This document shows positions 8,453 through 17,097 of a stretch of DNA of 36,944 bases, piece after piece. Both the position numbers and the translations under genes were made by a program. The stretch is from the NCBI GenBank assembly GCA_030066045.1, contig JASJCJ010000040.1, forward strand, positions 1-36,944, given 5' to 3'. Position 1 is the stretch's first letter; each line of letters begins with the position of its first letter. The notes below the pieces were generated by a model. The model was not told where the DNA came from. It was given only the letters and a program-made list of their open reading frames with translations, and made no database searches. The stretch comes from Calothrix sp. MO_167.B12 (GTDB lineage: Bacteria > Cyanobacteriota > Cyanobacteriia > Cyanobacteriales > Nostocaceae).

Positions 8453-9877
8453 GTGACTATAGAAGAAGCCTTATTAATATTAGATAAATTATTACTTAAC
8501 AAGCCTTTAACAGACTTACAAGAAGTAGTCTTCCGCGCATCTTGGCAAGGAAAAACCTATGCAGAAATTGCTGAGAGGGAGGGTTATGATGATGACTATA
8601 TCCGGGATGTGGGCTTTAGGCTATGGCATACTCTCTCTGATGCGCTGGGAGAAAAAGTTACGAAAAGTAATTTCCAATCAGTGTTGAGGCGTTATTGCCA
8701 ATGTCAAGAAAGCATTCAATCTAGGCAGCAAATAATTACAAATAATCAAGAAGATGAATTTGTTTGTCCAATTCTAGATTCTTGTCCTTACATTCCACCC
8801 AACACAGACAAAAATCCACCTTTTAAAGATAACACCAAACCTCACTACCAAGACTGGGGCGAGGCAGTTGATGTCTCGTTTTTTTGTGGACGTAGGGAAG
8901 AGTTAACCAGTTTAAGGGAGTGGATTGTCAAAGATGGTTGTCACTTAGTTGCCATTTTAGGCATGGGAGGAGTTGGTAAAACTTGTCTGTCTGTGAAATT
9001 AGCCCAGGAAATTCAAGGGGAGTTTGATTATCTTATCTGGCGATCGCTCCACGAGCAACCCCCCTTGGATGAATTACTCACCACCACCATTGAGTTTCTT
9101 TCTCAGTCAACAGAAATAGATGTACCCCAAACCACAAGGGGTAAAATCTCTCTGTTAATTAAGTATTTGCGTCAATATCGCTGTTTGTTAATTTTTGATG
9201 GTTTTGAGGCTTTATTCAAAGATGGAGAAAAAGCTGGAACCTATCTAACTGGTTATGAGGAATATGGGGAACTGCTCCAAAAAGTTGGAGAATTACAGCA
9301 TCAAAGCTGCTTGCTAGTGATTTCACAGGAAAAGTCAGAAAAAATTGCTACCTTAGAAGGAGATTTTTTGCCAGTGCGATCGCTAGTATTAAAAGGTGTA
9401 CAAACATCGGCAGCACAACAAATTTTGGATGCGAAGGGACTTGTTGGTTCTACTGTTGAAATAAGTAAACTAATTGACTGCTACCAGGGTAATGCTTTAG
9501 CCTTGAAAATAGTTGCTACTGCCATTTTAGAATTGTTTGATGGCGATATCTCTGCCTTTATCCAGCAAGGAACAACGGTGTTTAATGGCATTCAAAGAAT
9601 TTTAGAGCAGCAAATTAACCGCCTTTCACCCATAGAAGCACAGATTATATACTCCCTATCACTCTACCAACAGTCTGTTTCCCCAGCACAGTTAGAAGCA
9701 GATATGGAAAGTGAAGCAATAGCACCAACAGAATTGTTGGAAGCTCTGGAATCCTTAACATGGCGTTGTTTAATTGAAACCCATACCGCAGGTTTTAGCC
9801 TACAACCTTGGGTGAGGGAATATGTAATTGAACAATTTGCACATAGGTACGGTAAAGTAGTTTGTAAAGCTCAGTAA
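8453..9877 (+). CDS. Short NB-ARC (STAND) ATPase with N-terminal HTH-like domain
   Basis: 474 residues from GTG 8453 (GGAG at 8440-8443); a TTG at 8438 is an alternative. Residues 1-85 match the N-terminal HTH-like domain found in many cyanobacterial NB-ARC and vWA-MoxR-associated proteins (MTIEEALLILD, FRASWQGKTYAEIAEREGY). An NB-ARC nucleotide switch follows: Walker A GMGGVGKT (170-177), Walker B LLIFDGFE (245-252), GNALALKI in place of the GLPLAL motif (346-353), then a winged-helix segment to the end. Family members usually continue into WD40 or TPR sensor repeats; here the protein stops after the winged helix, so it is either a minimal form or has lost its sensor. Such ATPases act in signalling and, in several bacterial cases, antiviral defence; the trigger here is unknown. 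Confidence 0.87.
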   Translation: MTIEEALLILDKLLLNKPLTDLQEVVFRASWQGKTYAEIAEREGYDDDYIRDVGFRLWHTLSDALGEKVTKSNFQSVLRRYCQCQESIQSRQQIITNNQEDEFVCPILDSCPYIPPNTDKNPPFKDNTKPHYQDWGEAVDVSFFCGRREELTSLREWIVKDGCHLVAILGMGGVGKTCLSVKLAQEIQGEFDYLIWRSLHEQPPLDELLTTTIEFLSQSTEIDVPQTTRGKISLLIKYLRQYRCLLIFDGFEALFKDGEKAGTYLTGYEEYGELLQKVGELQHQSCLLVISQEKSEKIATLEGDFLPVRSLVLKGVQTSAAQQILDAKGLVGSTVEISKLIDCYQGNALALKIVATAILELFDGDISAFIQQGTTVFNGIQRILEQQINRLSPIEAQIIYSLSLYQQSVSPAQLEADMESEAIAPTELLEALESLTWRCLIETHTAGFSLQPWVREYVIEQFAHRYGKVVCKAQ

Positions 9878-9898
9878 TGGATGGTAAAGGAACTGATT

Positions 9899-10462
9899 TT
9901 AGAGTGCGATCGCATCTTCGTAAATTTCAGCCATTGTTAAAGTTAAATCAATAAAATCTAAATGTAATTGATCCTCTTTCCCTAAAATTGTCAGTGACCA
10001 ATTTTCTTGAGCATCTTGACGATAAACTTCCACTTTTATTTCATCTTGGGAAACTAAGACGTATTCTTGTAAACTGTCAATACTTTGGTAATTGATAGGT
10101 TTCTCTCGTTTGTCTGTAGTTTTATTAGAATTCGATAGCACTTCCACAATTAAAATTGGACGGGTTTTAAAGTACTTTTCTCTATCATTTGGGTCACAGG
10201 TTACCAAAAGGTCAGGATAATAAAATATGTCAGCCTTTTGCACCTTGACTTGAACTTTCATATCTGAAACGAAAGCACGACAGGGGGTTCCCCGCAAATG
10301 AGGACGTAATAAGGCGATGATATTAGTAACTATCAGGTTGTGTTCTTCACTAGCACCAGCCATTGCAAAAACTTCACCATCTACATATTCGTGGCGAATT
10401 TCGCTTTTTTGTTCTAATTGAAAGTATTCTTCAACGGTCAAAAAATTGACTGGGGAGTGCAT
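9899..10462 (-). CDS. Uma2 family protein (DUF820), copy C
   Basis: 187 residues, ATG at 10462 preceded by AGGAG at seven bases. Typical large Uma2 subgroup: LTVEEYFQLEQ, RHEYVDGEVFAMAGAS..H, YYPDLLVTCD (core Asp), ILIVEVLSNSNKTTDKREK (core Glu and Lys-rich helix) and SLQEYVLVSQD. All core residues are present. It converges on the NB-ARC gene with 21 bp between stops. It is a different subgroup from copies A and B. Cellular role unknown. Confidence 0.9.
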   Translation of the reverse strand: MHSPVNFLTVEEYFQLEQKSEIRHEYVDGEVFAMAGASEEHNLIVTNIIALLRPHLRGTPCRAFVSDMKVQVKVQKADIFYYPDLLVTCDPNDREKYFKTRPILIVEVLSNSNKTTDKREKPINYQSIDSLQEYVLVSQDEIKVEVYRQDAQENWSLTILGKEDQLHLDFIDLTLTMAEIYEDAIAL

Positions 10463-10748
10463 AGCTTTTCTCCTATCAGTGATGAATTAAATAGAAACTG
10501 ATTTTATACTGCGCTCACATCTGTTAGCTCCCCGACTTATCGTAGACACGTTAGCCGCTTCCCGTACTGGACACCGTGAATTTTACAACTCAAATAATAT
10601 TGCTATATAGTTTTAATTATTGTATTTTTAGTTTGTGGTATTGTTTTTGTATCCCCAAAAAGAATTATCATGTTGGCTATCACATCTGTATTTTACACAA
10701 CTGAAAATATTTGTTTACGTATCAAAAATACATAGTAAGTCAGCAATT

Positions 10749-12221
10749 ATGAAAGATAGCGATCGCTCAAAATGGGACTTTGGTAGATTCTACCAAACTC
10801 TTAATTATTTTGAAATTGTTCCTGTGATTAGCTGGGTGCAAAAACTATTTCCCAAACCCAAGCACAAGCAAGTCCAACCCAATGGAGGCGAACAAATGGT
10901 AGTATTAGTGGCAGGTGCTACTGGTGGTGTTGGTAAGCGAGTGGTGCAACGTTTACAAGCACAGGGTTATCAAGTGCGATCGCTAGTACGAGATTTAGAG
11001 CAAGCTAGGGCAATATTGGGTAATAGTACTGATTTAGTAGTTGCAGATATTACTAAACCGGAAACTTTGACATCCCTAGTTATGGGTAATATCCAGGCAG
11101 TAATTTGTTGTACAGCGGTGCGGGTACAACCAGTATCGGGAGACACCCCAAACCGAGAAAAATATTATCAAGGGGTGAAGTTTTATCAACCGGAAATTGT
11201 CGGTGATACTCCAGAGAATGTGGAGTACAAAGGGGTGAAAAATTTGGTAGAAGCTGCGAGTAAGTATCTGCCAAAATCCAACGACAAATTAATTTTTGAT
11301 TTTACCAATCCATCCATAGAAGTTCGGGATATTTGGGGTGCTTTAGATGATGTGGTAATGGGTGGAGTGAGTGAGAGTAATATCCGATTAATATCCGATG
11401 GAGCTTTATTTGCGGGTAATGTTTCCACTGCTAATTCTGGTGGATTCGCTTCCATTAGGACTAAAAATTTCTCCCCTAATTTAGATTTATCTAATTACGA
11501 AGGGATAGATTTACGGGTGAAAGGGGATGGTAAACGCTACAAATTTTTTGTGCGTGCTGAATCGAAATGGGATGGCATTGGTTATAGTTATTCCTTTGAT
11601 ACGGTGCCCAATATTTGGATTACCGTTCGCATCCCCTTTGCTGATTTAATACCTGTATTTCGTGCCAAAACTGTTAAAGATTGTCCGCCAGTTGATACTA
11701 GCAATATTTGCTCATTTCAATTGATGTTAAGTAAATTTGAATATGACGGAGAATTAAACCCTCGTTTTTCTCCTGGTAATTTCAATTTACAAATAGAATC
11801 TATTAAAGCTTACGGTGCTAATTTACCACAATTTGTATTGGTAAGTTCTGCTGGTGTCACTCGTCCCAACCGTCCAGGAATTAATTTAGATGAAGAGCCA
11901 CCGGCAGTTAGATTAAATGACCAACTAGGGGGTATTCTTACCTGGAAATTAAAGGGAGAAGATAGCTTAAGAGCTAGTCGTATTCCCTATACAATTATTA
12001 GACCTTGTGCATTAACAGAGGAGCCAGGTGGTAACGAATTAATTGTCGAGCAAGGGGATAATATTCGAGGAAGAATTAGCCGTGAGGATGTGGCAGAATT
12101 ATGTGTGGCGGCACTGCAACAATCTAAAGCCTGTAATGTCACCTTGGAAGTAAAAGAAGGCGAAAAGAAAGTGACGAATATTGATTGGCAAGGTTTATTT
12201 GCTCAACTACAATTAAGTTGA
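10749..12221 (+). CDS. NAD(P)-binding SDR protein with inserted CIA30 domain
   Basis: 490 residues from ATG 10749; longer upstream frames lack a Shine-Dalgarno and family support. A Rossmann fold starts with VAGATGGVGKRVVQRL (about 54-69). At about 183-356 the fold is interrupted by a CIA30-type beta-sandwich (FDFTNP...WGALDDVVMGGVSES...GGFASIRTKNF, ending ESIKAYG). The SDR then resumes with FVLVSSAGVTRP, YTIIRPCALTEEPGG and DVAELCVAAL. CIA30 domains occur in a mitochondrial complex I assembly factor, and cyanobacterial/plastid relatives share this insertion layout. The atypical SDR half suggests an NmrA/HCF173-like binding protein rather than an active dehydrogenase: the YxxxK pair is not evident. 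A role in assembly or mRNA binding for photosynthetic complexes is inferred from relatives only. Confidence 0.85.
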   Translation: MKDSDRSKWDFGRFYQTLNYFEIVPVISWVQKLFPKPKHKQVQPNGGEQMVVLVAGATGGVGKRVVQRLQAQGYQVRSLVRDLEQARAILGNSTDLVVADITKPETLTSLVMGNIQAVICCTAVRVQPVSGDTPNREKYYQGVKFYQPEIVGDTPENVEYKGVKNLVEAASKYLPKSNDKLIFDFTNPSIEVRDIWGALDDVVMGGVSESNIRLISDGALFAGNVSTANSGGFASIRTKNFSPNLDLSNYEGIDLRVKGDGKRYKFFVRAESKWDGIGYSYSFDTVPNIWITVRIPFADLIPVFRAKTVKDCPPVDTSNICSFQLMLSKFEYDGELNPRFSPGNFNLQIESIKAYGANLPQFVLVSSAGVTRPNRPGINLDEEPPAVRLNDQLGGILTWKLKGEDSLRASRIPYTIIRPCALTEEPGGNELIVEQGDNIRGRISREDVAELCVAALQQSKACNVTLEVKEGEKKVTNIDWQGLFAQLQLS

Positions 12222-12267
12222 AAATAATTATTTTCAAGTACCAGTTATGTTGTGATGGGTATTGCAC

Positions 12268-12612
12268 ATGATGAAAGCTACTAAATTAGTGTTTACCCTA
12301 TTTTTAATTATCATGGTTTGGGGTGGTTTATTTTCTTTACCTGCTGCATCCCAACAAATAGAATCTCGTTTAAATAATCTCGAATTTGACGTTAATCGTT
12401 TAGAATCGCGGTTGAGTCAGATAGAGTTAGAATTAAATAGAACAAGTAGGGGCAGAAGACCAACTCCCCGCCGAGGAACTCCCCGGAGACGGGGTTTATC
12501 GCAACGACAACGGGACAAAATGTTTGATCGCTTAGCAACTTTAGTAATCGAATTAAAACAGGAAGTTAGAGCATTAGAAAAGCGAGTCAAAAAGCTAGAA
12601 TCATCCCGCTAA
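12268..12612 (+). CDS. Small exported coiled-coil protein
   Basis: About 115 residues from ATG 12268 (or the adjacent ATG 12271). Residues 5-30 are a clear signal peptide ending near PAASQQ. A heptad-patterned coiled coil follows (IESRLNNLEFDVNRLESRL), then an Arg/Pro-rich linker (RGRRPTPRRGTPRRRG) and a second coiled coil (VRALEKRVKKLESS). Function unknown; the basic linker could bind nucleic acid or acidic polymer in the periplasm, but that is a guess. Lies 46 bp after the SDR-CIA30 gene and 10 bp before the GFA gene, so probably co-transcribed. Confidence 0.7.
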   Translation: MMKATKLVFTLFLIIMVWGGLFSLPAASQQIESRLNNLEFDVNRLESRLSQIELELNRTSRGRRPTPRRGTPRRRGLSQRQRDKMFDRLATLVIELKQEVRALEKRVKKLESSR

Positions 12613-12622
12613 TAAGTTCAAA

Positions 12623-13018
12623 ATGAAAGCAAAAAATCAAAATTCATCAGTTACCTATACAGGTGGTTGTCACTGTGGTACGGTAAGGTTTCAGGTGATA
12701 GTTTATGAGCATAAGGCTGTTAATTGTAACTGTTCCATATGTCAGAAAAAAGGGTTTTTACATTTAATAGTGCCGCAAAATCAATTTACCCTACTACAAG
12801 GTGCAGATATGTTGACAACCTACACATTTAATACGGGTGTGGCTCAACATAAATTTTGCCGGGTGTGTGGTATTCATTCGTTTTATATTCCCCGCAGTCA
12901 TCCTGACTGTATTGATGTGAATATTCGCTGTCTTGATGGTGATGTGGTATCTAACTTTGAGATTGAAGATTTTGATGGCGCTAATTGGGAACAAAATATT
13001 CAAAAGTTAATTAATTAA
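12623..13018 (+). CDS. GFA/Mss4-fold zinc protein
   Basis: 131 residues. The GFA pattern is present: GGCHCGTVRF (Cys16, Cys18), NCNCSICQKKG (Cys35, Cys37, Cys40), FCRVCGIHSFY (Cys79, Cys82). These cysteines bind two zincs in the glutathione-dependent formaldehyde-activating family, though many members do not act on formaldehyde. The family's usual length is about 130-160, so it is complete. Last gene of a probable three-gene run from 10749. Substrate cannot be told from sequence. Confidence 0.88.
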   Translation: MKAKNQNSSVTYTGGCHCGTVRFQVIVYEHKAVNCNCSICQKKGFLHLIVPQNQFTLLQGADMLTTYTFNTGVAQHKFCRVCGIHSFYIPRSHPDCIDVNIRCLDGDVVSNFEIEDFDGANWEQNIQKLIN

Positions 13019-13021
13019 AAT

Positions 13022-13155
13022 CTAACTTGAAAATGGTTGTTAGTTGTTAGTTGTTAGTTGTTAGTTGATGGTTGACAGCTTAGGTGTGTTCGCCGCACTT
13101 GAAATATTTTCATGCTTGGTTGTGGGATTTTCCCGTGAGAGACTAACTTGAAAAT
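13022..13155. repeat. CTAACTTGAAAAT-flanked repeat, copy 1
   Basis: Bounded by 13-bp direct repeats CTAACTTGAAAAT (13022-13034 and 13143-13155). The inside holds TTAGTTG heptamers, then GGTTGACAGCTTAGGTGTG and a CTTGGTTGTG...ATTTTC segment. Related copies lie at 20830-20975, 27532-27652 and 27785-28006. Starts four bases after the GFA stop codon. Confidence 0.8.
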
Positions 13156-13157
13156 AT

Positions 13158-13259
13158 GGAGTTCGGAGTTCGGAGTTCAGGAGTAGGGGCGCATTGCGTG
13201 CGCCCTTATAGAAACCCATAGGCACCGAACTATTGCCTATTGCCTATTGCCTATTCCCT
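13158..13259. repeat. GAGTTCGG tandem, short palindromic cassette and TTGCCTA heptamers
   Basis: Tandem GAGTTCG units (13158-13180), a GGGGCGCATTGCGTGCGCCC palindrome (about 13186-13205) also present at 20894-20913, and TTGCCTA heptamers (13232-13255). The rest of the gap to 13475 shows no gene. Confidence 0.7.
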
Positions 13260-13475
13260 ACCTCCACCAAAAGACTTTTTCAGCAAGCCCTACATAAATA
13301 TGTATAGTATTTGGCTTTGGAGTCATTTATGAATTTATCTCACGCAGAGGGTACAGCAGACGCAGAGAATAAAAGAATATGCGAATATTTATGACGAGCA
13401 ATGGTAAAAAAATTTTGTTTAAACTGAAGAAGTAAGTTTTGTTACAAACGTCATCATAGTGGGGAGATTGTATAT

Positions 13476-13928
13476 ATGCCGTTTGGATTATTGGGAGATA
13501 TAGTTCACAGCGCTGTGGTAACATCTCAAGAGGTGGTTCCCATCACAGAAGTATTATTGAACCAAACTGCTAGGGTGTTGAGAGGAAAAAGTGTTGCTGA
13601 GAGTATTTACATTACCCTATCAGCCGTAGATAAAAGAAATCCTGGTAGTGTGGCAAAAGCTACAGAGATAATGGAAGGTAGCAGTAAAATTTTGAATTCC
13701 CTGCTAAAAACTACACCTGAGGCTACTCCTCTGAGAATGCAGACTATCAAAACCCTAAATGCTTTTGAAAAATTAAATCGGGAATATAGACAATTTCTCA
13801 ACAATAAAGGTTTATTCAGATTTATTGATGGGATACAGGCAAGAAGTGCTTTGAAAAAATTTAATCGTGAGTTTAATACCTTACTAACACAAGCAGGTTT
13901 GCCAGTAACAATGATTCCAGGACTTTAA
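13476..13928 (+). CDS. Unknown helical protein
   Basis: 150 residues, ATG 13476 with GGGGAG nine bases upstream. No signal peptide, transmembrane segment or motif that I recognise. It is mostly helical by composition, with a basic C-terminal half (ARSALKKFNREFNTLL) and a Pro-rich end. Stands alone: a repeat-filled gap precedes it and about 150 bp separates it from the amidase. Codon use resembles the neighbours and there is a clear ribosome site, so I consider it a real gene of unknown function. Confidence 0.7.
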   Translation: MPFGLLGDIVHSAVVTSQEVVPITEVLLNQTARVLRGKSVAESIYITLSAVDKRNPGSVAKATEIMEGSSKILNSLLKTTPEATPLRMQTIKTLNAFEKLNREYRQFLNNKGLFRFIDGIQARSALKKFNREFNTLLTQAGLPVTMIPGL

Positions 13929-14079
13929 TTCAATGAGGGATATGTTTATTAAGTAATAAGTAATAAGTAATGTAGAATCTGCACGATTTTAGCCCACAGA
14001 GTGTCAAGAAATCCTAATTATGATAGTCAATGTGTAAGGAAAATGGTAGTTATGGATACAACTACTTGTTAACTAGCCC

Positions 14080-15480
14080 ATGAACCAAGAAGATTTAGCC
14101 TTTACTCCGGCCTTAGAACAAGCGCAGTTAATTCGCGATCGCCAATTATCGCCTTTGGAGTTGGTGGAGGTATACTTAGAAAGGATTCAACACTTAAATC
14201 CCCTCTTGGGTAGCTACTTTACGGTAATAGCTGATTTGGCTATGGCTGATGCTAAAGCTAAAACAGAAATGCTTGCGGATCATTCCCAAGAGTTACCGCC
14301 TTTCTTTGGTGTACCCATTTCCATTAAAGACCTCAACTCCGTGGCTGGTGTCCCCTGTACCCTGGGCAATCGAACATTAATCAACAACATTCTTAATTAT
14401 GATGATGGCGTGGTAACGCGGATTAAACAAGCAGGTTTTATTATCTTGGGTAAAACGGCAACTTCAGAATTGGGTTCTTTTCCTTACACTGAACCTGCGG
14501 GTTTTCCCCCAGCGAGAAATCCTTGGAATTTAGAATATACCCCTGGTGGTTCCAGTGGAGGTGCGGCGGCTGCTGCTGCTGCTGGTTTGTGCGCGATCGC
14601 TCAAGGTTCCGATGGTGGTGGTTCCATTCGCGGACCTGCTGCTTGTTGCGGTTTGGTAGGAATTAAACCATCACGGGGGAGGGTTTCCCAAGCTCCCGCA
14701 GGCGATCGCATTAGTGGACTACCTGTCAATGGTCCCCTTGCCAGAAATGTGGCTGATGCGGCGGCTTTGTTGGATGTCATGTCTGGTTATATTACAGGCG
14801 ATCCCTACTGGCTACCCGATCCGCAAACATCTTTTCTCAGTAATACTAAGGAATCACCAGGTAATTTACGTATCGCCTATACTACTAGTATTCCTCCTTT
14901 GGGTGATGCTGATGCCACTTGTCAACAGGCTGTTTTAGATACAGTTAAATTACTCGCAGAACTAGGTCACACCGTAGAAGCAAAATGTCCGGATTTTGGC
15001 GGCATAGTCCAACCATTCCAAACAGTTTGGCAATCTGGGATAGGTGCTAGTGGCCTTCCTGCAGAGGCATTACAACCTTTAAATCGTTGGTTGTTATCGA
15101 GAATTGATTCTGCAAGTAAATACTTACAGGCAGTGTTGCAAATGCAGATAGCATGTAGACAAATAGTTGCCTTTTTCGACAACATAGACGTGCTGGTATT
15201 ACCCGTATATCTGCACTCACCCATCAAAGTTGGTGAATGGGCACATTTGAGTCCAGAAGACACATTTCAAAACATTATTCATTGGGTTGCTCCTTGTCCT
15301 GCTGCTAATGCTACCGGACAACCAGCGATCGCTCTTCCGGTAGGTTTCGATAGTCATGGTTTACCCACGAGCGTACAGTTGATGGGTAAGCCAGCCGCAG
15401 AAGCCACCCTAATCCGTCTGGCAGCACAATTATCAGCAGCAAAACCATGCATAGATAAGCGTCCAGAGTTTGTTCACTAA
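14080..15480 (+). CDS. Amidase (amidase signature family)
   Basis: 466 residues with the full amidase signature: Ser-cisSer-Lys triad at Lys83 (SIKDL), Ser158 (GGSSGG) and nucleophile Ser182 (SDGGGSIRGPAACCG). The usual FGVPISIKD and GKTATSELG blocks and the C-terminal GQPAIALPVGFDSHGLPTSVQ are also present. Such enzymes hydrolyse carboxylic amides to acid and ammonia. It is not GatA by context, since no gatB or gatC is nearby, and the active-site neighbourhood is that of generic amidases. It is followed after 15 bp by an SDR dehydrogenase, so the two probably form a catabolic operon. Substrate unknown. No clear Shine-Dalgarno precedes the ATG. Confidence 0.92.
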   Translation: MNQEDLAFTPALEQAQLIRDRQLSPLELVEVYLERIQHLNPLLGSYFTVIADLAMADAKAKTEMLADHSQELPPFFGVPISIKDLNSVAGVPCTLGNRTLINNILNYDDGVVTRIKQAGFIILGKTATSELGSFPYTEPAGFPPARNPWNLEYTPGGSSGGAAAAAAAGLCAIAQGSDGGGSIRGPAACCGLVGIKPSRGRVSQAPAGDRISGLPVNGPLARNVADAAALLDVMSGYITGDPYWLPDPQTSFLSNTKESPGNLRIAYTTSIPPLGDADATCQQAVLDTVKLLAELGHTVEAKCPDFGGIVQPFQTVWQSGIGASGLPAEALQPLNRWLLSRIDSASKYLQAVLQMQIACRQIVAFFDNIDVLVLPVYLHSPIKVGEWAHLSPEDTFQNIIHWVAPCPAANATGQPAIALPVGFDSHGLPTSVQLMGKPAAEATLIRLAAQLSAAKPCIDKRPEFVH

Positions 15481-15495
15481 ATCTACGTATATTTG

Positions 15496-16266
15496 ATGAA
15501 TAGAGTCAAAGAAAAAGTGGCAATTATTACTGGGGCTGCTTCTGGAATCGGTAAGGCGACGGCGGTAAAATTAGCCTCAGAAGGAGCGATTGTAGTTGTT
15601 ACTGATGTGGATGATCGGAATGCTGACGACATTAGTCACGAAATCGGTAACGGTAGCATTTTTATCAAACATGATGTGACTCAAATTAGGCAATGGGAAG
15701 CAGTGATTGATTTGACTAGCGATCGCTTTGGTAAACTAGATATTCTAGTCAATTGTGCTGGTATTACTGGTATTAATGCTATCCAAGACCCGGAAAATAC
15801 TTCTTTGGATACGTGGCGTGCTGTAATGGGCGTGAATCTAGAAGGGGTATTTCTGGGATGTCAGTCTGCCATACCCTTAATGAAGCAAGGCGATGGTGGC
15901 TCCATTGTTAATATATCATCCTATGCAGGTGCGATCGCTACTCCTATGGCTATCGCCTATGGTGCAAGTAAAGCCAGTGTTCGTCAATTTTCCCAGTCTG
16001 TAGCTCTATATTGTGCCCAACAAGGTTACAAAATTCGCTGCAACTCAATTTTACCGGGAGCAATTCTTACACCCATGTGGGATGAATTTTTGGGTAAGGG
16101 TAGAGAACGGGAAAAACGCAGCCAGGAAATTACAGATGACATTCCATTGGGAGTATGGGGAGAACCAGATGATATTGCCTATGCTGTTGTCTATCTTGCC
16201 TCAGATGAGTCTAAATTTGTCACGGGTACTGAATTAATTATTGATGGTGGACAATCGGCTCAATGA
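15496..16266 (+). CDS. Classical short-chain dehydrogenase/reductase
   Basis: 256 residues from ATG 15496. Cofactor motif TGAASGIG (12-19), acidic Asp37 at the end of strand 2 (VTDVDD) that favours NAD, NCAG (86-89), and the catalytic set Asn114, Ser142, Tyr155, Lys159 (YGASK). The C-terminal LASDESKFVTGTELIIDGG is standard for the family. Length is typical (about 250). It sits 15 bp after the amidase stop and is surely co-transcribed with it. The oxidised alcohol or reduced ketone is not known. Confidence 0.92.
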   Translation: MNRVKEKVAIITGAASGIGKATAVKLASEGAIVVVTDVDDRNADDISHEIGNGSIFIKHDVTQIRQWEAVIDLTSDRFGKLDILVNCAGITGINAIQDPENTSLDTWRAVMGVNLEGVFLGCQSAIPLMKQGDGGSIVNISSYAGAIATPMAIAYGASKASVRQFSQSVALYCAQQGYKIRCNSILPGAILTPMWDEFLGKGREREKRSQEITDDIPLGVWGEPDDIAYAVVYLASDESKFVTGTELIIDGGQSAQ

Positions 16267-16319
16267 CATAGAACACTGATTCATAAAAAAGGGTTAAAAG
16301 AATTTAGAATTTAGAATTG

Positions 16320-16373
16320 CGTTTTGTAACGGAGATTTTACCCCGACGCAAAACGTACTGCTTGTAGAAGCAG
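16320..16373. repeat. Inverted repeats between convergent genes
   Basis: CGTTTTG/CAAAACG (16320-16326, 16349-16355) and CTGCTT/AAGCAG (16358-16373) followed by GGGGAATTTAACCCC. This resembles the hairpin ends of IS200/IS605-type elements and could be a remnant, or a bidirectional terminator between the SDR and the ParB-like gene. Low certainty. Confidence 0.4.
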
Positions 16374-16396
16374 GGGAATTTAACCCCCAAAGTTGG

Positions 16397-17080
16397 TTAA
16401 GCTTCTGCTAAAAGAGTAATTAACTCTTTCTTTTTCTTTTTGCTATATCCAGAAATGCCTTTATCTTTAGCTAATTTTCTTAACTGGGTTAAAGTCAGAG
16501 AAGTTAAACTCTCGTCATCATTATTACTGATAGGACTTATTTCTGGAGTTAGATAAAAAACTTCTTTCAGTGCATTTAATTTTTTACCCTTAGTAATACC
16601 GCATTTGAGTTTAGTAATTGGTTCTAAACTTTGCCATAATTGACGTGGTGCTTCTTCAATTCGATTAGTAGCGATCGCTAATTTTACACCTGTTAAACCA
16701 CTATTGGGTTTCTCAATTACATATCTTAACGCCGCTTGAATTTCATCCCTAGTTGCAGTTGATAAATTAACTTTAGGTATTAACTCTCCAGTCAAAATCT
16801 GGGTTAGTTCTAATGTTCTGTCACTAGAATCGGCAACAATGCACCATACTCTTTCTGATCCTACCTCCTCAGCGATCGCATACACAAATGCATTGCCGAT
16901 AACCTCATATTCATCCTCACCAATTTCTTTGACAATCACCGGAACCCAATTACGTCCTCCTGATTGCATCAATGCTCTTGCAGCTGATTTAATTAAAAAT
17001 TCTGGTGCATCTGTACCTTTCCCTGGATTAATTTCATGCATATAAAGGCACATCAAATTACCAATATTACTCACACTCAT
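16397..17080 (-). CDS. ParB-like protein with C-terminal Rho_N/SAP-like domain
   Basis: 227 residues. ATG 17080 is preceded by GAGGTGAG. Residues about 20-85 look like a ParB/sulfiredoxin-type fold (WVPVIVKEIGEDEYEVIGNAFVYAIAEE), but the GERRxRA box that binds CTP in true ParB is replaced by GNAFVYA. No helix-turn-helix follows that I can recognise. The last 36 residues (192-227, LTQLRKLAKDKGI..YSKKKKKELI) match the Rho termination factor N-terminal/SAP-like helix-loop-helix, usually a nucleic acid binder. Starts 17 bp after the ParA-like gene, so one operon. Two HIP1 sites are present. Inferred: the DNA- or RNA-binding partner of the ParA-like ATPase. Confidence 0.7.
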   Translation of the reverse strand: MSVSNIGNLMCLYMHEINPGKGTDAPEFLIKSAARALMQSGGRNWVPVIVKEIGEDEYEVIGNAFVYAIAEEVGSERVWCIVADSSDRTLELTQILTGELIPKVNLSTATRDEIQAALRYVIEKPNSGLTGVKLAIATNRIEEAPRQLWQSLEPITKLKCGITKGKKLNALKEVFYLTPEISPISNNDDESLTSLTLTQLRKLAKDKGISGYSKKKKKELITLLAEA

Positions 17081-17097
17081 GTATTTATACTCACCTC

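Noticed and set aside
10635-10748. Extended N-terminus of the SDR-CIA30 protein
   Set aside because: It has no ribosome site, is rich in aromatic residues unlike the family, and the known family start matches ATG 10749.
13327-13524. 65-codon minus-strand frame
   Set aside because: It overlaps the start and ribosome site of the helical protein at 13476 and lies in repeat-rich AT DNA.
14080-15480. GatA (Glu-tRNA amidotransferase subunit A)
   Set aside because: There is no gatB/gatC context, and it is operonic with an SDR; the sequence fits a generic amidase better.
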